Positions 25,120-34,686 of a DNA stretch of 64,000 nucleotides are shown here, one piece after another. Below the pieces are notes generated by a model, which ran no database searches, was not told where the DNA came from, and was given only the letters and a program-made list of their open reading frames with translations. Each line of letters starts with the position of its first letter. The first letter of the stretch is position 1. The position numbers and the translations under genes were made by a program. The DNA comes from Chelativorans intermedius (GTDB taxonomy: Bacteria; Pseudomonadota; Alphaproteobacteria; Rhizobiales; Rhizobiaceae), in assembly GCF_025398255.1 (NCBI RefSeq), contig NZ_JAODNW010000019.1:62001-126000 (forward strand). Direction: 5' to 3'.

Positions 25120-27576
25120 TCAGAACAGCCCGCCGGCCCCGGTGGTGATTGCCCGGTTGGCCTGCGGAGAGACGGTTCTTATGCGCCCGCCATTCACGGC
25201 CTCCATGTCGATCACCCAATAGGTGTCGGCAGGCCCGGTGCCGGGCTTGAACGCCTCCATGATGACGCCCGGCTGGCCGGCCTGGGCGCGCATGCCGGTC
25301 TTGCGGTCGATGGGGATGAGCTTCATGCCCTCGGGAACCTTGAAGTCCACGGGCCTGGCATCCTTCAGAGCGGAGGCCATGAACTCCTTGAAGATGGGGG
25401 CGGCCAGCCCGCCGCCCGTCGAGCCGCGGCCCATGGGCCTCGGCTGATCGTACCCCATGAAGACGCCGACCACGAGGTTGGGCGTGTAGCCGATGAACCA
25501 GGCGTCCTTCTCCTCATTGGTGGTGCCGGTCTTGCCGGCGATGGGATAGCCGAGCTCGGCCACCGTGGTCGCGGTGCCGCGCGTGACCACGCCCTCCATC
25601 ATGGAGGTGATCTGATAGGCCGTCATCGGATCGAGCACCTGCTCGCGATTGTCGATGAGCTGCGGCTCCGGCTGGTCGTTCCATGCCTGCGCATCACAGC
25701 CCTGGCACTCGCGCTGGTCGTGCTTGTAGACCGTCTTTCCGTAGCGGTCCTGGATGCGGTCGATCAGCGTTGGCTGGATGTACTTGCCGCCATTGGCCAT
25801 CACCGCATAGGCGGCGACCATGCGCATGACCGTCGTCTCGCCGGAGCCCAGCGACATGGCCAGATGCTCAGGCATGTCGTCATAGAGGCCGAAACGCTCG
25901 GCATACTCGGCCACAAGGTCCATGCCCATGTCGTTGGCCAGGCGCACGGTCATCAGGTTGCGCGAACGCTCGATGCCCATCCTGAGTGTGGAGGGGCCGG
26001 CGAAGTTGCCGCCGTAGTTCTTAGGCTCCCAGACCTGATTGCCGATCTGGATGGAAACCGGCGCATCAAGCACCACCGAGGCAGGCGTGTAGCCGTTGTC
26101 GAGGGCGGCGGCATAGACGATGGGCTTGAAGGCAGAACCGGGCTGGCGCAGCGCCTGGGTGGCGCGGTTGAACTGCGAATTGGCGAAGGAGAACCCGCCC
26201 ACCATGGCCAGCACGCGGCCGGTATGGGGGTCCATGGCGACGATGGCGCCGCCGATCTCGGGCACCTGGCGCAGGCGCCAGCCTTTTTCGCCCTCGCCCT
26301 TCTTCTTCTCGACATAGACGACGTCGCCGGGCTTGAGAACGCCGGCCGGCGAATCGGCCTTGACCAGGCGCCCATCCACCACGTGACGCAGCGCCCATTT
26401 CATGTCTTCGAGGGCCACCGTGCCGGTCTCACGCTCCTTCGACAGGGCGCCGGAGACCTCGCGCGGCGGCTGCAGGCCCACGGTGATGCCCTCGGCCGAT
26501 GCCTCCAGAACCACCGCCAGGCGCCACTCGGGTACATCGCGCAGCGCCTCGATCTCGCCCAGCGGCTTGCCCCAGTCGCCGGACATGTCGATGCGGCCCA
26601 CGGGGCCGCGGAAGCCGCGCAGCGTGTCGTAGCGGATGAGCCCGTTCTGCAAAGCCTTGCGGGCAAAAAGCTGCAGCTCGGGATCGAGCGTGGTGCGCAC
26701 CGACAGACCGCCCTCATAGAGGGCGTTCTCGCCGTAGCGGGCGATAAGCTCGCGCCGCACCTCCTCGGTGAAATAATCGGCGGCGAAGAGATAGCTGCCG
26801 CCGCGGCGTGGAGTGACGTTGAGCGGCGCGGCCTTGGCCTTCTGCGCCTCTTCGGCGGTGATGTAGCCGTTCTCCTGCATCTGGTCGATCACCCAGTTCC
26901 GGCGCTCGATGGCGCGTTCGGTATGGCGGAACGGGTGATAGTTGGAGGGGCCCTTCGGCAACGCCGCGAGATAGGCCGCCTCGGCGACGGTCAGCTCGTT
27001 GACCGACTTGTCGAAATAGGTGAGTGCCGCGCCAGCCACGCCATAGGCGCCGAGGCCAAGCCATATCTCGTTCAGATAGAGCTCGAAGATGCGGTCCTTG
27101 GAATAGGCCTGCTCGATGCGGAACGCGAGAATCATCTCGCGAATCTTGCGCTCCACGGTCTGGTCCGAGCTCAGCAGGAAATTCTTGGCAACCTGCTGGG
27201 TGATCGTCGAGGCGCCCACCAGCCGCCGGCCGGTGCCCATGTTCTGGATATTGGTGATGACCGCGCGCACGAGACCGATCGGGTCGATGCCGGGGTGGGT
27301 GTAGAAGTTCTTGTCCTCGGCCGAGAGGAAAGCCGCCTTCACCCGGTCGGGAATGGCCTCGATGGGCAGATAGAGACGGCGCTCGCGCGCGAACTCGGCC
27401 ATGAGCGAGCCATCGGCGGCGTGGATGCGCGTCGTCACCGGCGGCTCGTAACGCGCCAGCACCTCATAGTCGGGAAGATCCTTGGTGACATGGCCGACAT
27501 AGATCGCAACACCCGCCGCGGCCAGAAGCGCAAGGACCACGCCGATGCCGAAGAAATATCCTAAAAGACGTACCAT
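25120..27576 (-). CDS. mrcA: Penicillin-binding protein 1A (bifunctional transglycosylase/transpeptidase)
   Basis: 818 residues from the ATG at 27576 (MVRLLGYFFGIGVVLALLAA), which starts directly with the single membrane anchor. The glycosyltransferase-51 domain shows AFLSAEDKNFYTHPGIDP near residue 87. The penicillin-binding domain has SxxK as SAFK near residue 480, the SRN motif in ERSRNLMTVRLA and KTGT near residue 680. A PBP1A-type OB insert separates the two (residues 320-430). It polymerises and cross-links peptidoglycan in the periplasm. The gene follows amiC on the same strand by 201 bp; amiC-mrcA-prfB is a common rhizobial order. Confidence 0.96.
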   Translation of the reverse strand: MVRLLGYFFGIGVVLALLAAAGVAIYVGHVTKDLPDYEVLARYEPPVTTRIHAADGSLMAEFARERRLYLPIEAIPDRVKAAFLSAEDKNFYTHPGIDPIGLVRAVITNIQNMGTGRRLVGASTITQQVAKNFLLSSDQTVERKIREMILAFRIEQAYSKDRIFELYLNEIWLGLGAYGVAGAALTYFDKSVNELTVAEAAYLAALPKGPSNYHPFRHTERAIERRNWVIDQMQENGYITAEEAQKAKAAPLNVTPRRGGSYLFAADYFTEEVRRELIARYGENALYEGGLSVRTTLDPELQLFARKALQNGLIRYDTLRGFRGPVGRIDMSGDWGKPLGEIEALRDVPEWRLAVVLEASAEGITVGLQPPREVSGALSKERETGTVALEDMKWALRHVVDGRLVKADSPAGVLKPGDVVYVEKKKGEGEKGWRLRQVPEIGGAIVAMDPHTGRVLAMVGGFSFANSQFNRATQALRQPGSAFKPIVYAAALDNGYTPASVVLDAPVSIQIGNQVWEPKNYGGNFAGPSTLRMGIERSRNLMTVRLANDMGMDLVAEYAERFGLYDDMPEHLAMSLGSGETTVMRMVAAYAVMANGGKYIQPTLIDRIQDRYGKTVYKHDQRECQGCDAQAWNDQPEPQLIDNREQVLDPMTAYQITSMMEGVVTRGTATTVAELGYPIAGKTGTTNEEKDAWFIGYTPNLVVGVFMGYDQPRPMGRGSTGGGLAAPIFKEFMASALKDARPVDFKVPEGMKLIPIDRKTGMRAQAGQPGVIMEAFKPGTGPADTYWVIDMEAVNGGRIRTVSPQANRAITTGAGGLF

Positions 27577-27777
27577 ACCCGCTCCAGTAGGGTCGAACAG
27601 ACCGGCTGAGCCGTCTCGCGCACCGCATGATAGCACCAAAGCAGCGCGCGAGAAAAACGAGTCATCCGGCCGCTTCTGCGTTGTCCATGTGGGGAAAATG
27701 CGGCGATCGCGAAAATGGCGGCCCGGCGGTGGCGAAAAATTCGCCGGCGTTGTGTCTGTGCCACGCTTGCATGACGG

Positions 27778-29079
27778 CTATCCCCCTGCCCCGCCCTTCA
27801 CCTTGGCGAAGGCGTCGATTGCCTGGACAATGCTGTCGGCCGCGCGGGCGCGCCAGTCCGCATCGCGCATCTGCGCCTCGTCCTGGGCGTTGGTGAGATA
27901 GCCAAGCTCGAGAAGGACGGACGGCACGTCCGGCGCCCGCAGAACGCGGAAGCCGGCGGAGCGCAGCGGATTGTTGACCAGCGTCACGGTGTCGGAGAGC
28001 TCGCCGATCAGGGTGCGCGCGAAGCGCATGGAAAACGCCTGAGTTTCGCGCCGAATCAGGTCGGCCAGGATGTCGGTCACCACGTCCTGCTTCTCCTCCT
28101 CGACCATGCCGGCCAGCGCGTCGGAGAGGTTTTCGCGCGCCGCCATGGCGGCGGCCTGGGCATCGGACGCCCGCTCCGAAAGCGTGTAGACCGTGGCGCC
28201 GCCGAAACCGCGCACGCGAATGGAATCGGCGTGAATGGACAGGAAGAGATCGGCATCGTTCCGCCGGGCGATGCGCACGCGTTCGTCGAGCCGCAGGAAG
28301 ACATCGGTGTCGCGCGTCATCACGACATTGTAGCGGCCCGTCTTTTCGAGCTTGCTGCGCAGTTCCAGCCCGAAGGCGAGCACGATTGTCTTCTCCAGCG
28401 TGCCGTTGACGCCGCGTGCGCCGCTGTCGATGCCACCATGTCCCGGATCGATGACCACCGTGAAGCGATCGTCCACAGGTGTGGTGACGGGACCATCGCC
28501 CGCCTTGCCAGCGGAATCGGGCGCGGAGGTGATTCGCTCGCGCATCGCCGCCTCGAAGGTGCTTTCGGAGGTTGCGATAAGATCGACGATGAGCCGGAAT
28601 CCCGCCGTGGTCTCGTTCTCAAGCACCGCCAGGTCGTCGATGAGAAAGGGACCGTCGATGGTGAGGATCATGCGTGAGCGGCCAGGCTCCATGCGCCCGT
28701 AGCGCACCTTGGCCACCAGGCCGCGCGGAGCAAGCTCCGCCTCGTCAATGGCGAATTTCGTCTCCGGCAGGTCGATCACCAGCCTGTGCGGCGCGCGCAG
28801 GAAGAACCAGTTGACCTCCGGTTTGCGGTCGAAGCGGAGAACGATGCGCGTGCGCACCGCGTCGCCTGCCATCTTGTAGTCATAGGCGTTGAGAATGGGT
28901 GCATCGAGGGAGGGCCGCGCCTCCTGCGCTCGCGAATCGGCCGCGGCGAAGGCAACGGCCAGCAGCACGAACCACCCCGCCAACCATGCCGAGCATGGCA
29001 AACGCCGCGCCGCGCCCCCATATGGGGGGCAAGGACGCCTCCGGTTTCGCCTTGCCGTTCGCCAGTCCGACACACGCAC
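27778..29079 (-). CDS. amiC: N-acetylmuramoyl-L-alanine amidase, AmiC-like, with AMIN domain
   Basis: 433 residues if begun at the GTG at 29079; a second in-frame GTG lies at 29073 and there is no ATG before the signal segment. An Arg-rich n-region (ARRNRRRPCPPYGGAARR) precedes the hydrophobic core WLAGWFVLLAVAFAAA and a likely cleavage after SRA. An AMIN domain (residues 55-165) precedes the zinc amidase domain: VVIDPGHGGIDSGARGV, LSIHADSIRVRGFGGATVY and VPSVLLELGYLTNAQDEAQM. It cleaves the peptide from MurNAc during cell separation. The start region contains two palindromes that may affect translation. Confidence 0.92.
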   Translation of the reverse strand: MRVSDWRTARRNRRRPCPPYGGAARRLPCSAWLAGWFVLLAVAFAAADSRAQEARPSLDAPILNAYDYKMAGDAVRTRIVLRFDRKPEVNWFFLRAPHRLVIDLPETKFAIDEAELAPRGLVAKVRYGRMEPGRSRMILTIDGPFLIDDLAVLENETTAGFRLIVDLIATSESTFEAAMRERITSAPDSAGKAGDGPVTTPVDDRFTVVIDPGHGGIDSGARGVNGTLEKTIVLAFGLELRSKLEKTGRYNVVMTRDTDVFLRLDERVRIARRNDADLFLSIHADSIRVRGFGGATVYTLSERASDAQAAAMAARENLSDALAGMVEEEKQDVVTDILADLIRRETQAFSMRFARTLIGELSDTVTLVNNPLRSAGFRVLRAPDVPSVLLELGYLTNAQDEAQMRDADWRARAADSIVQAIDAFAKVKGGAGG

Positions 29080-29661
29080 TCCTCGTTCAAGGCCCCTGTT
29101 TGCGGCTGTCGGCGCGGTTAGCCCAAGCTTTCGACCGCATCAAGACATCGCAGGCGGGAACTGGCATGGAGAAATCAGGGTTGCCATGGTTCGTGTCAAA
29201 TCATAAAAGCGGCAGTGAACCATCGCACCGCCTGTCGCGGGGTGTCGGCGGGCACCCGAAGCGCAAGCTTCCGGGAGACGGCCTGAACACGCCGCGATGC
29301 GGGCGAAGATGATGGTTCAAAAGGATTTCTTCGAGGTGTTTGCGGCGACGCCGAAACCCTTAACGTGAGGAAAACGGCCGGGATCTGTTCCTGAGCCGGC
29401 TCTTGTAACAGAGCAAAGTAGCGGGTCCGGCGCTCGGACCCTTGGTTGAAACGGTGCTGCCAGGCGATGCAATGGCTTTAAGCGCGCACAGAAAGCGTTC
29501 CCGAAACTCCCGCCGCGGCGAAGCGGCGGGCGGGCGCGGTGTCGCTGCGAGGCCGGGGCCGGCAGCCTTCAGATTATCCGGCATGACGGTTCGATGCGGC
29601 GCGGCAAGGAGGCAACATCCTCCCGCCCGGCGGCTGGGGCATGCCGGGGAGACAAGATTTA
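29080..29661 (+). other. 582-bp region between amiC and rne; long rne leader with hairpins
   Basis: No protein gene is convincing here. The right-hand 260 bp hold stable hairpins on the rne strand: GGGTCCG-5-CGGACCC (29423-29441) followed by TTGGTTG, and CCCGCCGC-GGCGAA-GCGGCGGG (29509-29530). A long structured leader is expected, because RNase E genes of several bacteria are autoregulated through 5' UTR cleavage. That role is inferred, not shown. The promoters of amiC (minus) and rne (plus) must also lie here. Confidence 0.5.
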
Positions 29662-32268
29662 ATGCCAAACAACAAGATGCTCATAGATGCCTCCCACCCG
29701 GAGGAAACCCGCGTCGTTGTCGTACGCGGTAGCCGTATCGAAGAATTCGATTTCGAATCTCAGGACAAGAAGCAGCTTCGAGGCAATATCTATCTGGCGC
29801 GGGTCACACGCGTCGAACCTTCGCTTCAGGCGGCTTTTGTCGAATATGGCGGCAACCGCCATGGCTTCCTCGCCTTCAGCGAGATCCATCCCGACTACTA
29901 CCAGATCCCCGTCGCCGACCGGCAGGCCCTGTTGAAGGCAGAGGCCGATGAAGCCAAGGCCGACGAGGAGGAGGCGGAGGAAAGGGAGGAGAAGGAAGCT
30001 TCCGGCGGACGCGGCAAGAAGCGCCGGCGCAGCCGGCGGAGCGCCAGGACCGACGGTCAGGATGGAGACTCCGCCGCCGCGGAAAGCGCGCAGGGGGATG
30101 TGGTGTCCGAAGCGGCACCGCAGAACTTCGATGGCAACGACGATTCGAGCGAGGATGACGAGGTCGATACGGTCGGCGCGGAGGACGCCATAGACGAGGC
30201 GCAGACGCGCCGCCGCCCGGTGCGCCGCAACTACAAGATCCAGGAGGTCATCAAGCGGCGCCAGATCCTGCTTGTCCAGGTGGTCAAGGAGGAGCGGGGC
30301 AACAAGGGAGCGGCGCTGACCACCTATCTGTCGCTGGCCGGCCGCTACTCGGTCCTGATGCCGAACACGGCGCGCGGCGGCGGTATCTCGCGCAAGATCA
30401 CCAATCCGGCCGACCGCAAGCGGCTGAAGGAGGTCGTCAAGAGCCTGGAGGTGCCGGAAGGCATGGGCGTCATCCTGCGCACCGCCGGCGCCAACCGCAC
30501 CAAGGCCGAGATCAAGCGTGACTATGACTATCTCATGCGCCTTTGGGAGAAGGTGCGCACGCTGACGCTGCAGTCGGTCGCGCCTGCCCTCGTCTACGAG
30601 GAGGGCAGCCTCATCAAGCGCTCGGTGCGCGACCTCTACAACAAGGACATAGACCAGATCCTCGTCGCCGGCGAGGAAGGCTATCGCGAAGCCAAGGACT
30701 TCATGCGCATGCTCATGCCGAGCCATGCAAAGGTGGTCCAGCCCTATCGCGACTCGGTGCCCATCTTCGCCCGCAACGGCATCGAGGCCCAGCTCGACAA
30801 GATGCTGCAGCCGCAGGTGACGCTGAAATCCGGCGGCTACATCATCATCAACCAGACCGAGGCGCTGGTCGCCATCGATGTCAATTCCGGCCGCTCCACC
30901 AAGGAGCACTCCATCGAGGACACTGCGCTGCAGACCAATCTGGAGGCGGCCGAGGAGATCGCCCGCCAGCTTCGCCTGCGCGACCTGGCGGGGCTCATCG
31001 TCATCGACTTCATCGACATGGAGGAGAACCGCAACAAGCGTGCGGTGGAGAAGCGCCTCAAGGAGTGCCTGAAGAACGACCGCGCCCGCATCCAGGTGGG
31101 CCGGATCTCGCATTTCGGGCTGCTGGAGATGTCGCGTCAGCGCATCCGGACCAGCGTTCTGGAAAGTACGATGCAGCCCTGCCCGCATTGTGGGGGCACG
31201 GGCCATGTGCGCTCCGAATCCTCCGTGGCCCTCCTGGTGGTGCGCGCCATCGAGGAATATCTTCTGAAGGATGCGCGCAGCGACATCACCGTGCGCACCC
31301 CCTCCTCCACGGCGCTCTATCTTCTCAACCACAAGCGCTCCAACCTGATCGAACTGGAAAACCGTTTCGGCGTGACGATCACGGTGGAGACGGACGAGGA
31401 GCTGGAGGGTCAGCACTACGCCATCGTCAAGGGCCAGGCGGCCACCCGGCGCCCGCTGCCGAACCTGAATGCCGCACCGCCGCTTCTTCCCGAGCCGGAA
31501 GAGATTGAGGACGAGGCGGAGAACGATGCGGAGAGCGAGACAGGCGAAGAAGCGGCAGCGGTCGGCGACGAGGAAGCCGGCGGCTCCTCGCGCAAACGCC
31601 GCCGGCGCCGCCGGCGCCGTGGCGGACGCGACCGGGGCAGCGAGCAGGCCGCGACGGAGGTGAGCGAAGAGGCAAGCCAGAGCACGGAAGAACCTGCCGA
31701 AAGCCCTGCGGAAGCCGCCGCCGAGCAACCGCCGGCCGAGGACACAGAGGGCGAGCGCAAGAAGCGCCACCGTGGCAAGCGCGGAGGACGCCGCCGTCGT
31801 GAGGCGCAGGCCGCGAGCGAGGACGAGCAGCAACAGGGCGCGGAGACGGCTGACGAGGCGACCGGCGACGAACCGGACAAGGACGAGCCTGCCGAGGCCG
31901 CTTCTCCGCAGGAGGCGGTCGAGCCAGTGGAGAGCAAGCCGGCAGAGGAAAAGGCGGACGCCGAAAAACAGCCTGCCAAGAAGCCTCGGCGCCGTCGCGC
32001 TGCCCAGAAGGCCGAGGAAGAGACTGTCTCCGAACCTTCCGCCAATGCCGAACCAGGGGCGGCCGACGCTGAAAGCGCAGGCGCCGAGCCGACACAGGGT
32101 GAAGGCGGCGATGAGACGAAGGCGGCAGCCGAGAAGCCGCGTAGCACGCGCCGCGGGTCTTCCAAGCCGGCAACCGAAAGCCAGGAGCCCGTCGTTTCCA
32201 CACCCCAGGGAACCGAGGAAGAGGCACCCCGCAAGACAGGCTGGTGGCAACGGCGAAGCTTCTTCTGA
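29662..32268 (+). CDS. rne: Ribonuclease E/G family endoribonuclease
   Basis: 868 residues from the ATG at 29662 (MPNNKMLIDASHPEETRVVV); an in-frame ATG at 29641 is less likely. The S1 domain is interrupted by an acidic and basic insert (about residues 92-190), as in other alphaproteobacteria. Catalytic Mg ligands are D406 (IDVNSGRSTK) and D449 (IVIDFIDM), 43 residues apart as in E. coli, and the Zn-link is CPHC at 507-510. The tail after residue 600 is disordered, alternating Arg-rich patches (RKRRRRRRRRGGRDRG) with acidic stretches, for RNA and degradosome binding. It processes and degrades RNA at the inner membrane. Confidence 0.97.
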   Translation: MPNNKMLIDASHPEETRVVVVRGSRIEEFDFESQDKKQLRGNIYLARVTRVEPSLQAAFVEYGGNRHGFLAFSEIHPDYYQIPVADRQALLKAEADEAKADEEEAEEREEKEASGGRGKKRRRSRRSARTDGQDGDSAAAESAQGDVVSEAAPQNFDGNDDSSEDDEVDTVGAEDAIDEAQTRRRPVRRNYKIQEVIKRRQILLVQVVKEERGNKGAALTTYLSLAGRYSVLMPNTARGGGISRKITNPADRKRLKEVVKSLEVPEGMGVILRTAGANRTKAEIKRDYDYLMRLWEKVRTLTLQSVAPALVYEEGSLIKRSVRDLYNKDIDQILVAGEEGYREAKDFMRMLMPSHAKVVQPYRDSVPIFARNGIEAQLDKMLQPQVTLKSGGYIIINQTEALVAIDVNSGRSTKEHSIEDTALQTNLEAAEEIARQLRLRDLAGLIVIDFIDMEENRNKRAVEKRLKECLKNDRARIQVGRISHFGLLEMSRQRIRTSVLESTMQPCPHCGGTGHVRSESSVALLVVRAIEEYLLKDARSDITVRTPSSTALYLLNHKRSNLIELENRFGVTITVETDEELEGQHYAIVKGQAATRRPLPNLNAAPPLLPEPEEIEDEAENDAESETGEEAAAVGDEEAGGSSRKRRRRRRRRGGRDRGSEQAATEVSEEASQSTEEPAESPAEAAAEQPPAEDTEGERKKRHRGKRGGRRRREAQAASEDEQQQGAETADEATGDEPDKDEPAEAASPQEAVEPVESKPAEEKADAEKQPAKKPRRRRAAQKAEEETVSEPSANAEPGAADAESAGAEPTQGEGGDETKAAAEKPRSTRRGSSKPATESQEPVVSTPQGTEEEAPRKTGWWQRRSFF

Positions 32269-32276
32269 TCGAGGAT

Positions 32277-32308
32277 GGCAACGGCCAGGGCTCGCCCTGG
32301 CCGTTGCC
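32277..32308 (+). terminator. 14-bp perfect hairpin after rne
   Basis: GGCAACGGCCAGGG (32277-32290), loop CTCG, CCCTGGCCGTTGCC (32295-32308), starting eight bases after the rne stop. There is only a short T content after it (GTTCC), so it may work as a terminator of unusual form or protect the 3' end. Confidence 0.65.
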
Positions 32309-32406
32309 GTTCCGGCGGTCGGCCGGGCGGTGCGGCATCACAAGCGCTTGATCGGGGTGTTCTTGCGCCTTTTCCTTGCCACGAAGCTCGATTACCAATC
32401 CGTGCC

Positions 32407-33792
32407 ATGTTGATTGCCCATAGCCCTTTTCGCCTTCTCAGAGGCCTTGTCGTCCTCCTCACCGCCGCGGGCATGGCTGCCGGGCCAACGGTCGCTCAGG
32501 CGCAACGCGGTATTCCGATCGTGCGCGATGCGGAGATCGAGGCGCTGGTGGCCGACTATGCCAAGCCGATCCTGCAGGCTGCGGGCTTGAGCCGTTCCGG
32601 CATCGAGATCGTGCTCGTCAACAACCACAGCTTCAATGCGTTCGTGGCTGGACGGCGCATCTTCATCCACACCGGCGCCCTGCTGGCGGCCGAGACCCCC
32701 AACGAGATCATCGGCGTGATCGCCCACGAGGCCGGCCACATCGCCGGCGGGCATCAGCACCGGCTGCGCGAGCAGATTGCCCGCGCCAAGACCATGGCGG
32801 TGGTGGCGGCGCTTGCCGGAATCGGCGCCGGCATTGCGGGCGCGGCGAGCGATTCGGGCGCGCTGGCCGGTGCCGGGGCGGGCCTTGCGACAGGTGGCGC
32901 CGAGTTTGCCCGCCGCAGCCTGCTCGGCTATCAGCGCACCGAGGAGATAACCGCCGACCGCTCGGCCATCGACTATCTGGAGGCCACCGGTCAGTCCGGT
33001 CGCGGGATGCTGAAGACCTTCGAGCGAATGGCCGGAGACATGGCGCTGGCGGGCGTCAATGTGGACCCGTACCAGTTGAGCCATCCGATGCCGCGCGACC
33101 GCATCGCCAATCTTCAGTCGCTGGTGGAGAAGAGCCGTTATCGCGACCGGAGGGATCCCCCTGCCCTGCAACTGCGGCACGACCTGATGCGCGCCAAGCT
33201 CGCCGCCTATACGGCTGGCGCCAATGCAGCACCGAGGCTTTTCCGAAACGATCCGCAGGGGCTGGCCATGCTCTATGCCGGCGCCATATCGAGCTTTCTG
33301 CACGGCAGCCTGCGCGACGCGCTCGACAAGACCGATCGCTTGATCGCCGCACAGCCGCGAAACCCCTATTTCCACGAGCTGCAAGGGGAAATCCTCATCA
33401 AGGCCAACCGCCCGCGCGAGGCGGCCAACGCCTATGCAAGGGCGCTCAACCTCGCCTCTTCCTCTTCCGGTCTTCTGCAGGTGGGCTATGGGCAGGCGCT
33501 TCTTGCGACGGGGGAGCCCGATCTGGTGCGCAAGGCGGCAGAGCAGCTCAAGGCGGGCCTCTCGCGCGAACCAGAATACGTCAACGGCTACCGCTTCCTG
33601 GCCCAGGCCTACGGCCAGCTTGGCAATGTGGGCGCTGCCGAACTTGCCACGGCGGAGGGCTATTTCCACGCCGGCAACCACCGCGAGGCCAAGATCTTCG
33701 CTGCCCGCGCGCAGATGAAGCTGAAGCGCGGCTCGCCGGAATGGCTGCGCGCCCAGGACATCATCGACTACCGCGCCCCCGGCGCGAAATGA
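32407..33792 (+). CDS. Periplasmic M48-family metalloprotease with TPR-like region (BepA-like)
   Basis: 461 residues. Signal peptide MLIAHSPFRLLRGLVVLLTA to AQAQ. The zinc motif is HEAGH in EIIGVIAHEAGHIAGGH near residue 112, with the third ligand in EEITADRSAIDYLEATG. The C-terminal 180 residues have TPR-like helices (FHELQGEILIKANRPREAA; YRFLAQAYGQLGNVGAAEL). This layout matches BepA/YfgC, which assists outer-membrane protein assembly and degrades misfolded LptD in E. coli. A DsbA-family gene follows 43 bp downstream. Confidence 0.92.
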   Translation: MLIAHSPFRLLRGLVVLLTAAGMAAGPTVAQAQRGIPIVRDAEIEALVADYAKPILQAAGLSRSGIEIVLVNNHSFNAFVAGRRIFIHTGALLAAETPNEIIGVIAHEAGHIAGGHQHRLREQIARAKTMAVVAALAGIGAGIAGAASDSGALAGAGAGLATGGAEFARRSLLGYQRTEEITADRSAIDYLEATGQSGRGMLKTFERMAGDMALAGVNVDPYQLSHPMPRDRIANLQSLVEKSRYRDRRDPPALQLRHDLMRAKLAAYTAGANAAPRLFRNDPQGLAMLYAGAISSFLHGSLRDALDKTDRLIAAQPRNPYFHELQGEILIKANRPREAANAYARALNLASSSSGLLQVGYGQALLATGEPDLVRKAAEQLKAGLSREPEYVNGYRFLAQAYGQLGNVGAAELATAEGYFHAGNHREAKIFAARAQMKLKRGSPEWLRAQDIIDYRAPGAK

Positions 33793-33835
33793 AACCGGAT
33801 CCGGCACGAAAGCACGCATCGAGAGGAACGCCTTC

Positions 33836-34579
33836 ATGAGAAAGCACGTCTTGGCCGCCACCTTCGCAGCCCTCGCATTTGCTCCCGGTCCGCTGGCGGC
33901 CGAAGAGGATGCGCGCGGCGGATTCAGCCGGGCCGAGATCGAAGGCATCGTGCGCGACTATCTGCTGTCCAACCCGGAAATCATGTACGAGGTCCAGGCG
34001 GCGCTGGAAGAAAAGCAGCGCCGGGAACAGGAAGCGGCCAGCCGGGCCGTCATCGCCGAGGCGGCACGGGAAATCTTCGACAATCCCCATGACGGGGTCA
34101 TCGGCAACCCCGAGGGCGATGTCACCGTTGTCGAGTTCTTCGACTACAACTGCGGCTATTGCAGGCGGGCACTCGCCGACATGGAGGCGCTTGTGGCCGC
34201 GGACGACAATCTGCGCTTCGTGCTCAAGGAGTTCCCCATTCTGGGGCCGGATTCGCACGATGCGCACGTGGTCTCCATGGCTTTCCGCGCGCTGATGCCC
34301 GAAAAATACGGCGATTTTCACACAAGGCTTCTGGGCAGCGAGGGGCGCGCAACGGGCGACAAGGCGGTGGAAATCGCACTTGCACTGGGCGCCGACGAGG
34401 CGGCGCTGCGCAAGGAGATGGAGAATCCGGCGATTGCCGAGGCGATTGCAGGAACCTACAGGCTTGCTGACAGACTTCAGATCTCTGGCACGCCCTCCTA
34501 TGTCGTCGGCCAGGACGTGGTCTATGGCGCGCTTGGGCAGGATACCTTGCGTGAAAAGATAGAGAAGGCGCGGCAATAG
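33836..34579 (+). CDS. Periplasmic DsbA-family thiol:disulfide oxidoreductase
   Basis: 247 residues with a signal peptide (MRKHVLAATFAALAFAPGPL-AAEE). A short N-terminal helical segment (FSRAEIEGIVRDYLLSNPE) precedes the thioredoxin fold with the active site CGYC in VVEFFDYNCGYCRRAL near residue 105, and a cis-Pro loop RLQISGTPSYVVG near residue 218. It resembles the ScsC/DsbD-gamma group that oxidises or isomerises envelope proteins. Located between the BepA-like protease and aroQ. Confidence 0.92.
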   Translation: MRKHVLAATFAALAFAPGPLAAEEDARGGFSRAEIEGIVRDYLLSNPEIMYEVQAALEEKQRREQEAASRAVIAEAAREIFDNPHDGVIGNPEGDVTVVEFFDYNCGYCRRALADMEALVAADDNLRFVLKEFPILGPDSHDAHVVSMAFRALMPEKYGDFHTRLLGSEGRATGDKAVEIALALGADEAALRKEMENPAIAEAIAGTYRLADRLQISGTPSYVVGQDVVYGALGQDTLREKIEKARQ

Positions 34580-34686
34580 GGGCCGCGGCGAGCCATCGCC
34601 TTTGTGGACAGCCTCGAAGAAACCGCCTGCGCTCTTTCCGGCGCGGCCAAGGGCGACTATAGAGGGCGACGCGTCGGGGAAACGCA

